From an uncultured Collinsella sp. (GTDB taxonomy: Bacteria > Actinomycetota > Coriobacteriia > Coriobacteriales > Coriobacteriaceae): a DNA stretch of 46,607 nt. The position numbers and the translations under genes were made by a program. Within the stretch, counting starts at the first letter, position 1. Every line of letters starts with the position of its first letter. The notes beneath the pieces were generated by a model. It made no database searches, was not told the DNA's origin, and worked only from the letters and a program-made list of their open reading frames with translations. The DNA lies in contig CALULJ010000016.1 in the NCBI GenBank assembly GCA_944321445.1, positions 1 through 46,607 of the forward strand, written 5' to 3'. Below are positions 1 to 8,296 of this stretch, piece after piece.

Positions 1-69
1 ATAGCAGAGCTCAAGCCCCGCCTCGAAGCCGCCTGCCCCGACGAGGAAGAAGCAGAGGAGGCGGAGTAG
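1..69 (+). pseudogene. mirrored copy of the engB 3' end (partial, cut by window)
   Basis: Reading in frame 1, 22 codons and a TAG stop give a tail ending CPDEEEAEEAE, almost the same as the end of EngB (CLDEEEAEEAE) encoded on the other strand at 154-222. About eight of 69 bases differ and the frame is intact. It is either the real 3' end of an upstream paralogue or, more likely, only the duplicated arm of the inverted repeat. What lies upstream cannot be seen. Confidence 0.5.
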
Positions 70-80
70 CGCAATCCGAC

Positions 81-143
81 AAGATTGGGGCAGGCCACTT
101 TTGGTCGACACGTGTCGACAAAAAGTGGCCCGCCCCCATCTTG
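81..143. repeat. REP-like palindrome, copy 1
   Basis: Left arm runs from a TTGGGGC block through CCACTTTTGG to GTCGACA; the right arm mirrors it with AAAGTGGCCCGCCCCC. The core GGTCGACA/TGTCGACC and the GGGCGGGCCAC shoulders recur at 39220, 40567 and 46556. It lies just downstream of the engB stop and could act as a hairpin 3' end in RNA. Confidence 0.85.
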
Positions 144-153
144 TCGGATTGCG

Positions 154-771
154 CTACTCCGCTTCCTCTGCTTCTTCCTCGTCGAGGCAGGCGGCTTCGA
201 TGCGGGCTTTGAGCTCGTCGATGCCGGCGCCGGTTTGCGACGAGGTGACGATGATGTCCTCTGCGGGAACGTTCAGCTGTTTGCGAATGGCGGCGAGCTG
301 CTTGGCCTGCTGGTTGCGCGAGAGCTTGTCGGCCTTGGTCAGCGCGACCACGAAGGGGTACCCGCCTTCCTGCAAAAACTCGATCATCTGATGGTCGAGT
401 TTGCTGGGGTCGTGGCGGATGTCCACGAGCGAGACCACCAGGTTGAAGCTGCGTTCCATGTTCAAGAAGTCGAAGATGAGGCTCGCCCAACGGTCACGCT
501 CGGACTTGGAGCGCTGCGCGAAGCCGTATCCGGGCAGGTCGACGAAGTGCACGCCGTCGGCCTCGAAGAAGTTGACGTTGCTCGTCTTGCCCGGTGTGCT
601 CGACACCTTCACCAGGTTCTTGCGGTTGAACAGCTTGTTCATAATCGACGACTTGCCCACGTTGGAGCGGCCCACGAAGCAGACCTCAGGGCAGGTGGAC
701 TCGGGAATCTTCGCGGCGTTGCCGTAGCTGGCTATGAACTTCGCCTTCTGATAGTTGATGGCGTCGGGCAT
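154..771 (-). CDS. engB: ribosome biogenesis GTPase EngB (YsxC/YihA)
   Basis: The 205-residue protein is a TRAFAC-class GTPase needed in other bacteria for assembly of the large ribosomal subunit. All G motifs are visible: G1 GRSNVGKSS at residues 34-42, G2 TPGKT, G3 DLPGYGFA, G4 TKADK and G5 TSS. Length matches the family. The C-terminal tail is a short acidic run (DEEEAEEAE). It is the last gene of a minus-strand series downstream of mtnN, with 49 bp between them. The 3' end lies inside the 222 bp inverted repeat, so its last codons exist twice in the window. Confidence 0.97.
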   Translation of the reverse strand: MPDAINYQKAKFIASYGNAAKIPESTCPEVCFVGRSNVGKSSIMNKLFNRKNLVKVSSTPGKTSNVNFFEADGVHFVDLPGYGFAQRSKSERDRWASLIFDFLNMERSFNLVVSLVDIRHDPSKLDHQMIEFLQEGGYPFVVALTKADKLSRNQQAKQLAAIRKQLNVPAEDIIVTSSQTGAGIDELKARIEAACLDEEEAEEAE

Positions 772-820
772 GGGGTCTCCTTGGTCGTAAGGCGGGCGAA
801 TCGGGGGACAAGCGCGTTCG

Positions 821-1645
821 CTACGCGTCGAGGGCGGTCAGGCCGAGCTTGGCCGAAAGACGGCGCACGATCGACAGGGTGAGGCCGCTTGCGCTGTGGG
901 CATATTCATCCAAATCGAACTCGCGCTCGCAGAAGGCGTCGTACTCCTCATCGCAATTATCCGAAATGGCGCGCAGGACCAGGCAGTCGATGCGGTTTTT
1001 AGCGGCGATGTGCGCAACGGCGGCGCCTTCCATCTCGGCGCAATCGGCCTGCGTGGCGTCGACGACGGCCTGACGCAGCTCGGCGCCGGTGATGAAGCGG
1101 TCGCCCGTGGCGATGGTGCCGCGCAGGTAGCGCGCCGGCTCGGTATCGGCGCTGTGGCGGCGGTAGGGGGACGCGTCGGCCACGCGGCGCGCCTCGCTGC
1201 CGGGGGCGACATCGGCAGTATCGAGTGCGGCGTTCACGAACCCGTGGGCAATGAGCGTTTCCTCCGCAAGGTCTACGAGGAAGTCCGAGGACGTGAATTC
1301 CTCCAGCCCGGGGTAGGATTCCGCGATGAGCGCGGTGTCGGTGTCGATGTAGCGCAGGTGCTCGCCGATGACCACGTCGCCGATATGTAGTGCGGGGTTG
1401 AGTCCGCCGGCGATGCCGGAGAAGATGAGCGCGTTGGCTCCATAGCGGGAGATGAGGTGCTGAGCCGCCGCGGCGACATTCACCGTGCCCATGCCGGCGG
1501 TGGTGGCGACCAGGTTGAACCCGTGGTACTCGCCGCCCATGATGGTGAGACCGGCCTCCTCGGCGACCGTGCCGTGCTCGATCTCGTGATAGATCTGGCG
1601 AACTTCCTTTTCCAGTGCGCCGATGATGCCGATGGTGGGGGTCAT
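821..1645 (-). CDS. mtnN: 5'-methylthioadenosine/S-adenosylhomocysteine nucleosidase
   Basis: Hydrolyses MTA and SAH to adenine plus the thioribose or homocysteine moiety, recycling by-products of methylation and polyamine synthesis. The N-terminus TPTIGIIGALEKEV carries the family glutamate (E12), and the C-terminal half has EMEGAAVAH and the RAISDN segment with the catalytic aspartate. At 274 residues it is longer than the usual ~230; the extra length is an insertion before the RGTIATGD segment containing PYRRHSADTEPARY. The start at 1645 was chosen over an upstream in-frame ATG because GGGAG precedes it and family proteins begin at this point. Confidence 0.93.
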   Translation of the reverse strand: MTPTIGIIGALEKEVRQIYHEIEHGTVAEEAGLTIMGGEYHGFNLVATTAGMGTVNVAAAAQHLISRYGANALIFSGIAGGLNPALHIGDVVIGEHLRYIDTDTALIAESYPGLEEFTSSDFLVDLAEETLIAHGFVNAALDTADVAPGSEARRVADASPYRRHSADTEPARYLRGTIATGDRFITGAELRQAVVDATQADCAEMEGAAVAHIAAKNRIDCLVLRAISDNCDEEYDAFCEREFDLDEYAHSASGLTLSIVRRLSAKLGLTALDA

Positions 1646-1732
1646 ATCCGTCTCCCGTTCTCGCGTTTTGCTCCGCACCATGGTAGCAGGCAACGGGGGC
1701 GCGACCGGTAAAGGTGCCTGAAGCGCGACCGA

Positions 1733-1811
1733 GAAATCATGATATTCCGGCGGCGATAAAAGGTTTATCGGGGAGAATGCCGAAACATCCTACGGAACAT
1801 CATGATGTTCC
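1733..1811. promoter_or_regulatory. cluster of palindromes upstream of mtnN
   Basis: Three inverted repeats lie in the 198 bp between the DUF1648 gene and mtnN: an imperfect GAAATCATGATATTCC at 1733-1748, CGATAAA-AGG-TTTATCG at 1754-1770, and a perfect 18 bp GGAACATCATGATGTTCC at 1794-1811. The first and third share the core ATCATGAT and the flanking TTCC/GGAA. They look like two copies of one operator. No regulator can be assigned. Confidence 0.5.
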
Positions 1812-1843
1812 GCTCAAGCCAAATGGACCCGGCGGGCGATTTC

Positions 1844-2512
1844 CTACATCAGCCAGGGGCGCAGCAGCAGGAAGACGAATAGCATGTCGATAGCGGCGAT
1901 GGCGGCTTGTCCCATCTGGCGCATGCTGTCGGGAAATACGAGGGCGGAGAGCACCGCCATAAGAGTGCCCGCAACGACCATGCTCGCGCCGGCGATGCGC
2001 TGCGCATGGTACTGCTCGCCCAGCAGTGGATCGTCCTCGGGCATGTTGAGGGCGCGCAGGGCCATGAGGATGCCGGCAACGAGGAAAATCGCGGGAACAC
2101 CGAGCACCTGCCACGAGAGGGCGGCAGCCTCGCCGGCGGCGGACCCTGCATCGAGCGCACCCATGATCCAGCCGGCCATGCTGCCGAGACCGATAAGCGA
2201 GGTGGCGATGCTCGAGACGACCATGACCACGCGCTCGGAAAGCGTCCAGTTCAGGAAATCAACCTCATCGTCCGCATGCGCACGGCGAGCGCCGAACAGC
2301 AGCGCCCCGCCCAGCACGAACGAAACGGCGGGCACAACGGCCATCTCCATCTTAGAGCCCCAACGATCGATGCCTTCGGCGCCCCAGTGCGCAGGGACAA
2401 CATCGGGTAGCATGCCCCAGGCCGCAGCGAGCGCGATGGCAGGGGAGAGCGCCAGGACAAGGCAGATGGCGGTTGCTGCCACCGAAAGCGGTTTGGATTC
2501 AGAAGCGGTCAT
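1844..2512 (-). CDS. DUF1648-domain integral membrane protein
   Basis: The 222-residue protein has a hydrophobic N-terminal helix followed by LPDVVPAHWGAEGIDRWGSK, the DUF1648 signature, then several further predicted membrane helices (about five in all) and a basic C-terminus. The domain occurs in SdpI-like immunity and signalling membrane proteins, but the biochemical role is unknown and I assign none. GAGGAG lies just before the ATG at 2512. It stands between thrB and mtnN on the same strand without obvious functional linkage. Confidence 0.75.
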   Translation of the reverse strand: MTASESKPLSVAATAICLVLALSPAIALAAAWGMLPDVVPAHWGAEGIDRWGSKMEMAVVPAVSFVLGGALLFGARRAHADDEVDFLNWTLSERVVMVVSSIATSLIGLGSMAGWIMGALDAGSAAGEAAALSWQVLGVPAIFLVAGILMALRALNMPEDDPLLGEQYHAQRIAGASMVVAGTLMAVLSALVFPDSMRQMGQAAIAAIDMLFVFLLLRPWLM

Positions 2513-2689
2513 AGCGGCTCCTCGTCAGCAGATGGTTACGGCTATCCATGATACCGCCTGCAAGCCACACCCCTCTGCACTCCTCCTGCGCTTTCTGGGA
2601 AGCCGTCACCCCAGTCAACAACGGCACCCATGCGAACAAACCCAAGCCAGCGACCTCCAGAGCGCGATCTACAAGCGATGGGGACGCAG

Positions 2690-2772
2690 GAGCTGGGTGC
2701 GGCCATCCCATCCCGGACATTTCGCAGCCCGCAGGGCGAGGACGTCCGGGACGGGATGGCCGCACCCAGCTC
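2690..2772. repeat. long hairpin A with shared apical module
   Basis: Arms 2690-2718 and 2744-2772 are complementary over 29 bp with one mismatch. The 25-nt loop reads ATTTCGCAG, a CCCGCAGGG mini-hairpin, then CGAGGAC. The same apical module is found in hairpins B (8134) and C (9645) although the arms are unrelated. It starts 18 bp beyond the thrB stop codon and probably also ends the thrB transcript. No T-run follows on the minus strand, so termination is inference. Confidence 0.85.
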
Positions 2773-2790
2773 AGGAGGGCCCAAAGCGAC

Positions 2791-3672
2791 CTACAGGTAC
2801 TCGATTTGGGCGCCTTCCGTATCGCAGGTGAGGATGTGGGTGTCGCAACCGGGGAAGTTCTCCTGCAGGCGGACCTGCAGGAACTTGGCAACGATGGTGT
2901 CATCGGTCACGGCCATGAGCGTGGAGCCGGAGCCCGAGATCCACAACGTCTTGGCGCCGCCATCAAGGCACACACGGCGGATGTCCTCGTAGTCGGGGAT
3001 AAGCGGGCGACGGAACGGCTCCTGCAGGCGGTCGTCGTTTGCGGCGGCGATGAGGTCGGTGTCGCCGGTTTCCAAGCCGCGCGTCATGCCGGCGATGCGG
3101 CCCATCTGCCATACGGCGGTGGAAAGCGGCACCTCGGTCGGCACGACCTTGCGCGCCTCGCTCGTGTGGACCTCGTAGGGCGGGATGATGGTGATGAAGC
3201 GCAGGCGGTCGGAGACCTCGTAGCGCAGGCAGCGCGGCAGGTCGCCCTCGGGCGTGAACGAGCACACGGCGCCGCCCAAAATGGCGGGTGCAACGTTGTC
3301 GGGGTGTCCCTCTACCGCGGTGGCGATGCGCACGAGCTCGGCGCGGTCGACCATGTGGCCGGTGAGGGCCGCTGCCGCCATGATGCCGGCGACCACGCAG
3401 GTGGAGCTGGAGCCCAGGCCGCGCGCGACGGGCACCTCGGTTTGGATGTCGATGGTCACGGGGAAGGGCTCTTCGCCCCACTCGCGCAGGGCGTCGACGA
3501 ACGAGACGTAGACGAGGTTGTCCTCGTTTTGGAACTCCTCGGGGCAGCCGGTGATGGTGAGGGCGTCGGCGCGCTCGAAGGTGAAGTGCGAGTACAAACT
3601 CACCGCCATGCCGAGCGTGTCATAGCCTATGCCCAGGTTGGCGCTGGTGGCGGGGACGGTGATCTTGATCAT
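2791..3672 (-). CDS. thrB: homoserine kinase
   Basis: GHMP-family kinase that phosphorylates L-homoserine with ATP, giving the substrate of threonine synthase. The 293-residue protein has the N-terminal VPATSANLGIGYD segment and the glycine/serine-rich ATP loop PVARGLGSSSTCVVAG. Length is normal. It lies downstream of thrC on the same strand, with 215 bp and a nested hairpin between them. The ATG at 3672 is preceded by GAGAGGAGC. The function is a safe family call supported by its neighbour. Confidence 0.95.
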   Translation of the reverse strand: MIKITVPATSANLGIGYDTLGMAVSLYSHFTFERADALTITGCPEEFQNEDNLVYVSFVDALREWGEEPFPVTIDIQTEVPVARGLGSSSTCVVAGIMAAAALTGHMVDRAELVRIATAVEGHPDNVAPAILGGAVCSFTPEGDLPRCLRYEVSDRLRFITIIPPYEVHTSEARKVVPTEVPLSTAVWQMGRIAGMTRGLETGDTDLIAAANDDRLQEPFRRPLIPDYEDIRRVCLDGGAKTLWISGSGSTLMAVTDDTIVAKFLQVRLQENFPGCDTHILTCDTEGAQIEYL

Positions 3673-3686
3673 GTGGGCTCCTCTCG

Positions 3687-3799
3687 GGCGGTCTGCGCGT
3701 GTTTCATCCGGCGCTCAGACAGTCCTGCTCGCACGAAGAGCCCACTGGGCTCTTCGGCTCGTGCGGAACTCGCGGCGGACGAAACACGCGCAGACCGCC
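3687..3799. repeat. nested long palindrome D between thrC and thrB
   Basis: Outer arms 3687-3709 and 3777-3799 match over 23 bp with one mismatch (GGCGGTCTGCGCGTGTTTC core). The 67-nt loop contains an inner hairpin CGCACGAAGAGCCC/GGGCTCTTCG..TCGTGCG at about 3730-3765. It separates two genes of one pathway on the same strand, so it could reduce or terminate read-through from thrC into thrB. The apical module of hairpins A-C is absent. Confidence 0.75.
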
Positions 3800-3887
3800 G
3801 GGAAGCGCTACTTGCTCGCCCGTCCCCGCCGCCAGCGCCAACTTGAAGGCGAGGAGGGCTCTGGGGCCATGGGGGCGGGGAGGGAAG

Positions 3888-5396
3888 TTACAGCTTGGAA
3901 GCCGCCTGCTCCACGAAGGCGGACATGCCGTCGATGTCGACGACGTCGGTGTGGAGGACGGGCTTTTCCTGCAGGGTGGCAAGCTGGACGGGGGCCGTCG
4001 TGTTCGTGGCCTTCTCCAGCACCTTCATGCAGGCGAAATCGTCCGGCGGGCAGAAGAGCCTCAGCGCGCCTGCCACGGCACGCGGGAACTTGTAGGGGCT
4101 CGCCGTGGACAGCAGCACGCGCGCAGCGGTGCCGGGGGCAGCAGGCAGCTCCTCCAGTACGTGGTAGCCGCAGGCGGTGTGCGGGTCGATCACGTAGCCG
4201 TTGGCGTCCCAGCAATGCTTGATGGCCGCGGCCACCTGGTCCTCGTCGGCCCAGCCGCAGCCGAAGACCTCCTGGATGCGCGCGAGCACCTGCTCGGGCA
4301 CGGTGTAGACGCCCTCGCCGGAAAGGCCGGCCATGAGCTCGGCCACTAGCTCGCAGTCGCCGTCGGCGGCGTAGTACAGCATGCGCTCGAGGTTCGACGA
4401 GATGAGGATGTCCATCGAGGGCGACGTAGTGGTGAAGAACGGGCGCTTGCGGTCGTAGGTGCCCGTGGTGAGGAAGTCGAACAGCACGTTGTTCTTGTCG
4501 CTCGCCACGATGAGGCGCGAGACGGGCAGGCCCAGGCGCTTGGCATAGTAACCGGCGAGGATGTCGCCGAAGTTGCCGGTGGGCACGCAGAACTCGACGG
4601 CGTCGCCGAGCTTGATGGATCCGGCGCGCAGCAGCTGCGCGTACGCGGCGAAGTAGTACACCACCTGCGGCACAAGGCGGCCGACGTTGATGGAGTTCGC
4701 ACTCGAGAGCATCACGCCCTTTTCAGCCAAGCGCGCGGCCAGCTCCTCATCGGCAAAGATGCGCTTCACGGCGCTCTGGGCATCGTCGAAGTTGCCGCGC
4801 ACGCCGCAGACGGCAACGTTCGCGCCCTCCTGCGTGCTCATTTGCAGCTCCTGGACGCGGCTCACCTTGCCCTCGGGGTAGAACACGGTGATGCCGCAGC
4901 CGGGCGCGTCGGCAAAGCCGGCGAGCGCGGCCTTGCCCGTGTCGCCGGAGGTCGCGGTTACGATCATGATCTCCTCGCCCGCGTTGTCGCTCGTGTTCGT
5001 GCGCGCCATGAGGCGGGGGAGCATCTGCAGGGCCACATCTTTGAAAGCGCTCGTGGGGCCACCGAACAGTTCGAGCACGTAGGTGGCCACGCCGTCGGCG
5101 TTCGGGGCGGTTGCCAGCGGCACGAGCGGGGTCACCTCGTCGGAGGCGAAGGTGCCCCGGTAGGCCTCATCCACGCATGCGGCGATCTCGTCGGCCGTGT
5201 AGTCGGGCAACAGCGTGCCCAGCACCTCGCGGGCGAGCTCGAAGTAGTCCTTGGAAGCCAGGTCGCTGAGGTCGATTGCGGTCTCGCCAAGGGCATCAGA
5301 CACGAACAGGCCGCCGTCGGCGGCGATGCCGCGGCGAATGGCTTGCTTGGAGGTCACAGAAGGGGAGGCAGCGCGCGTGCTATGGTACAGACCCAT
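3888..5396 (-). CDS. thrC: threonine synthase
   Basis: PLP enzyme converting O-phosphohomoserine to threonine; 502 residues, matching the longer type of the family. Visible are the N-terminal MGLYHSTR, RRGIAADGGLFV, the PLP-lysine region GPTSAFKDVALQMLPRL, the phosphate loop TSGDTGKAALAGF and PTGNFGDILAGYYAK. An upstream in-frame ATG (5540) would add 48 residues that look non-coding; the ATG at 5396 has GAGGAG eight bases upstream and starts at the conserved N-terminus. It is divergent from the aspartate kinase gene across about 290 bp. Confidence 0.96.
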   Translation of the reverse strand: MGLYHSTRAASPSVTSKQAIRRGIAADGGLFVSDALGETAIDLSDLASKDYFELAREVLGTLLPDYTADEIAACVDEAYRGTFASDEVTPLVPLATAPNADGVATYVLELFGGPTSAFKDVALQMLPRLMARTNTSDNAGEEIMIVTATSGDTGKAALAGFADAPGCGITVFYPEGKVSRVQELQMSTQEGANVAVCGVRGNFDDAQSAVKRIFADEELAARLAEKGVMLSSANSINVGRLVPQVVYYFAAYAQLLRAGSIKLGDAVEFCVPTGNFGDILAGYYAKRLGLPVSRLIVASDKNNVLFDFLTTGTYDRKRPFFTTTSPSMDILISSNLERMLYYAADGDCELVAELMAGLSGEGVYTVPEQVLARIQEVFGCGWADEDQVAAAIKHCWDANGYVIDPHTACGYHVLEELPAAPGTAARVLLSTASPYKFPRAVAGALRLFCPPDDFACMKVLEKATNTTAPVQLATLQEKPVLHTDVVDIDGMSAFVEQAASKL

Positions 5397-5544
5397 GAAG
5401 GTACTCCTCATCGTAGGCACCGAAAAACGTTCCTGCCCATGGTAGCAGAGGCGGTTTAGCGGCATCGGTGCAGAGACGGCTTTAGTGGGCCAAAGCAGCG
5501 GCAGCACACACGACGTTTTCAATTTGGAAACAAAACCCATCGAT

Positions 5545-5573
5545 TTGTGCGTTCCTCGGCGGGGTGCGATAAA
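5545..5573 (+). promoter_or_regulatory. candidate promoter of the aspartate kinase-asd pair
   Basis: TTGTGC at 5545-5550 and GATAAA at 5568-5573 are separated by 17 bp, about 115 bp before the aspartate kinase start. I saw no lysine riboswitch core or T-box-like leader in the 5397-5686 region. Confidence 0.4.
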
Positions 5574-5686
5574 GCTCTAGTACACTTGCATCTACTAAAG
5601 TGGCTCCTGCTGTCTTGCGAGGAATTGGGTATCTCCGTTCCACGCGGCAGCGGGAGCTTGATGTACGGGAAGGTTTTGCGTTCAGC

Positions 5687-7051
5687 ATGATTAAAGTTGC
5701 CAAATTCGGTGGCTCGTCGGTCGCCGATGCCGAACATTTCAAGAAGATCAAGGCCATCGTCGATGCCGACCCGGCGCGCCGCTTCGTCGTGGTGTCCGCT
5801 TGCGGTCGCCGCAGCAAGGAAGATGCTAAGGTCACCGACCTCCTCTACCTGGTGAACGCGCACGTGAAATACAGCGTGTCGTGCGATGACCTGCTCGCGA
5901 ATATCGTCCAGCGTTACGTCGATATCGCCGACGAGCTGGGGCTCACCTATCCCATCCGCGAGGAGATGGACGCGTTTTGCGAGCGCGCCCGCTCGGGCGG
6001 CTACTCTACCGAGGAGCTCGTGTCCCGCGGCGAGTACTTCACCGCGCGCCTTATGGCCGAATACTTGGGCCTGCCGTTCCTCGACGCCGCCGATGTCGTG
6101 GCCTTCCACCACGACGGCACGCTGTCCATGACGCGCACCGCTCAGCTGCTCGACGAGAAGGCTCCGCGTGGCGGTTTCGTCATGCCCGGCTTCTACGGTG
6201 CCACGCGCGAGGGCCGCATCTGCCTGCTCGATCGCGGTGGCGGCGACATCTCCGGCTCCATTCTCGCCAAATGCCTTGGTGCCGATCTGTACGAGAACTG
6301 GACCGACGTCTCGGGCTTCTATTCAGCCGACCCGCGCATCGTGCCCGACGCTCAGCCCATCGCGCGCATCACCTACGAGGAGCTGCGTGAGCTTTCCTAT
6401 ATGGGCGCTTCCGTCCTGCACGAGGAGGCCATCTTCCCCGTGCGCGAGGCGGGCATCCCGCTCGTGATCAAAAACACCAACGCGCCGGCCGATCCCGGCA
6501 CCATCATTTCCGAGCACGCCAAAGAGGGCGAGAGCGAGCCCATCATCACCGGCGTGTCCGGCAAGCGCGGCTTCCTTGCTATTAACGTGGCGCGCGACCG
6601 CACCACGAGCCGCATCGGCTTCATGCGCCGCGCGCTTTCGGTATTCGAGCGCTACAACGTGAGCGTCGAGCACATGCCCACCGGTGTCGACCAGTTTGCC
6701 GCCGTGGTGCAGGCCGAAGACGTGCACGATTCGCTGTACTCGCTCATCGGCGACATCCAGGACGAGGTGCAGCCGCTCGAGATTGAGGTCGTCGAGGACT
6801 TGGCGCTCATCGCCACGGTTGGCCGCAACCTGCACGGTCGCGCCGGCGTGGCGGGTCATCTGTTCGGCATGCTCGGCCAGGCGGGCGTGAGCGTGCGCAT
6901 GATCACGCAGGGCTGCGATGAGATCAACATCATCGTCGGCGTGGAGGAGAAGGACTTCGAGCTCGCCATCCAGACGATCTACAAGGCGTTCTCCGATGAA
7001 AACGGTATCGTCGAGACCCGCGACCTGGAGCCCACGCCCCAGCCGTTCTAG
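5687..7051 (+). CDS. lysC: aspartate kinase
   Basis: Phosphorylates L-aspartate, the committed step to lysine, threonine and methionine. The 454-residue protein starts MIKVAKFGGSSVAD and has the kinase-core segment GFYGATREGRICLLDRGGGD and the ADPRIVPDA stretch. The C-terminal third (from about residue 300) has two ACT-like repeats (FLAINVARDRTTS.. and ALIATVGRNLHGRAGV..) that would bind a regulatory amino acid. There is no fused homoserine dehydrogenase. The start at 5687 fits the conserved N-terminus; the GGAAGG box is rather distant. asd follows after 48 bp on the same strand. Confidence 0.95.
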   Translation: MIKVAKFGGSSVADAEHFKKIKAIVDADPARRFVVVSACGRRSKEDAKVTDLLYLVNAHVKYSVSCDDLLANIVQRYVDIADELGLTYPIREEMDAFCERARSGGYSTEELVSRGEYFTARLMAEYLGLPFLDAADVVAFHHDGTLSMTRTAQLLDEKAPRGGFVMPGFYGATREGRICLLDRGGGDISGSILAKCLGADLYENWTDVSGFYSADPRIVPDAQPIARITYEELRELSYMGASVLHEEAIFPVREAGIPLVIKNTNAPADPGTIISEHAKEGESEPIITGVSGKRGFLAINVARDRTTSRIGFMRRALSVFERYNVSVEHMPTGVDQFAAVVQAEDVHDSLYSLIGDIQDEVQPLEIEVVEDLALIATVGRNLHGRAGVAGHLFGMLGQAGVSVRMITQGCDEINIIVGVEEKDFELAIQTIYKAFSDENGIVETRDLEPTPQPF

Positions 7052-7099
7052 TGCATGAGGTGGAAAACCTCTGTCCTTATTTCACCTGAGGAGGAGACC

Positions 7100-8125
7100 A
7101 TGAAGCAGTACACCGTAGCCATCCTGGGCGCAACCGGCGCCGTTGGCACGCAGATGATCGAGTGCCTGGCCGAGCAGGACTTCCCGGTGGGCGAGCTGCG
7201 CCTGCTGGCGAGTGCGCGCTCCGCGGGCAAGAAGGTCGAGACGCCGTTTGGCGAGGTCACGATTGCCGAAGCGGGTCCCGACGCGTTCGCGGGATGCGAC
7301 ATCGTGCTTGGCGCCGTCGAGGACGACTTGGCGAAGGAACTGCTGCCCCACGCTGTCGAGGCCGGTGCCGTCGTGGTTGACAACAGCCACGCTTTCCGTC
7401 TCGATCCGGATGTGCCCCTGGTCGTTCCCGAGATCAACGCCGAGGATATCTCCTGGCACAAGGGCATCATCTCCAACCCCAACTGCGCGACCATCATCGG
7501 CCTCGTTCCCACGTGGCCGCTGCACAAGATTGCAGGCGTCACGCGCATGATCGTGTCGACCTATCAGGCGGCAAGCGGTGCGGGCGCGCCGGGCATGGCC
7601 GAGCTCGAGGCGCAGATCGGTGCCATGGGCCGCGGCGAGGAGATCCCCGAGCCGAAGGCGTTTGCCGCGCAGCTGGTGAGCAACCTTATTCCGCAGATCG
7701 GCGGGTTTAAGTACGAGGGATACACCTCCGAGGAGATGAAGCTCCAAAACGAGGGCCGCAAGATCATGCACCTGCCGGAGCTTCGCGTGAATTGCACCTG
7801 CGTGCGCGTGCCGGTGCTGCGCTCGCATTCCGAGAGCATCACGCTTGAGTTCGAGCGCGACATCACGCTCGACGAGGCGCGCGAGGCGCTGGCTTCGGCA
7901 CCGGGTGTCAAGCTCGTGGACGATCGCGAGGCCGAAAGCGCTCACGACCGCTTCCCGATGCCCATCGACACCTCCGATCAGGATCTCATTTGGGTCGGGC
8001 GCCTGCGTCGCGACATCTCCAACCCCGATGCAGCGCGCGGTATCACCTTCTGGTGCTGCGGCGATCAGATTAGGAAGGGTGCCGCCACGAATGCGGTGCA
8101 GATCGCAAAGCTGCTGACAGAGTAA
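7100..8125 (+). CDS. asd: aspartate-semialdehyde dehydrogenase
   Basis: Reduces aspartyl phosphate to the semialdehyde with NADPH, the step after aspartate kinase. The 341-residue protein has the Rossmann loop GATGAVGTQM near the N-terminus, the catalytic cysteine C129 in SNPNCATIIG, and the STYQAASGAG and HLPELRVNCTCVRVPV segments. The ATG at 7100 follows a strong GAGGAGGAGA; an upstream start would add 15 unconserved residues. It is cotranscribed with lysC by position, and hairpin B begins 8 bp after its stop. Confidence 0.96.
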   Translation: MKQYTVAILGATGAVGTQMIECLAEQDFPVGELRLLASARSAGKKVETPFGEVTIAEAGPDAFAGCDIVLGAVEDDLAKELLPHAVEAGAVVVDNSHAFRLDPDVPLVVPEINAEDISWHKGIISNPNCATIIGLVPTWPLHKIAGVTRMIVSTYQAASGAGAPGMAELEAQIGAMGRGEEIPEPKAFAAQLVSNLIPQIGGFKYEGYTSEEMKLQNEGRKIMHLPELRVNCTCVRVPVLRSHSESITLEFERDITLDEAREALASAPGVKLVDDREAESAHDRFPMPIDTSDQDLIWVGRLRRDISNPDAARGITFWCCGDQIRKGAATNAVQIAKLLTE

Positions 8126-8133
8126 CGTTCGAG

Positions 8134-8213
8134 GCCGGCCCCCGGTCTTCCTGTGCGCACAATCCCGCAGGCCGAAGGCCGAGGACGTGCGCACAGGAAG
8201 ACCGGGGGCCGGC
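8134..8213. repeat. long hairpin B with shared apical module
   Basis: Arms 8134-8160 and 8187-8213 are perfectly complementary over 27 bp and extremely GC-rich. The 26-nt loop AATCCCGCAG-GCCGAAGGC-CGAGGAC has the same module as hairpins A and C. It starts 8 bp after the asd stop and its other arm ends on the TAG of a possible minus-strand gene remnant. It may serve as a bidirectional 3' structure. Confidence 0.9.
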
Positions 8214-8281
8214 TACAAGGGCGACGTGCGCAGCAGCTTCGCGAGCTGCTTGCGCGTGGAGGCTCCCTTGGCCTTGCACAG
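8213..8281 (-). pseudogene. possible C-terminal remnant of a lost gene
   Basis: Minus-strand codons directly next to hairpin B read LCKAKGASTRKQLAKLLRTS and two more residues before a TAG stop, a plausible basic amphipathic protein tail. No start codon or upstream coding stretch remains; the reading runs back into the terminator at 8297-8322. The main support is position: hairpins A and C also directly follow minus-strand stop codons. It could equally be chance. Confidence 0.25.
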
Positions 8282-8296
8282 GAGAGGGAATATGGT

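Larger units (their letters stand above)
1..222. repeat. 222 bp imperfect inverted repeat at the window edge
   Basis: Positions 1-111 are the reverse complement of 112-222 with roughly 10% mismatches. The centre is the perfect 16-mer GTCGACACGTGTCGAC at 104-119. The right arm contains the last 23 codons of engB including its stop, and the left arm contains a mirrored, diverged copy of them. Stop codons at 67-69 and 154-156 are exactly symmetric about the centre. The left end is cut by the window, so the arm may be longer. This looks like an inverted duplication that captured a gene end around a REP-like palindrome. Confidence 0.85.

Noticed and set aside
5397..5686. Lysine riboswitch or T-box before aspartate kinase
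   Set aside because: No conserved core or specifier/antiterminator pairing could be recognised, and the leader is short.
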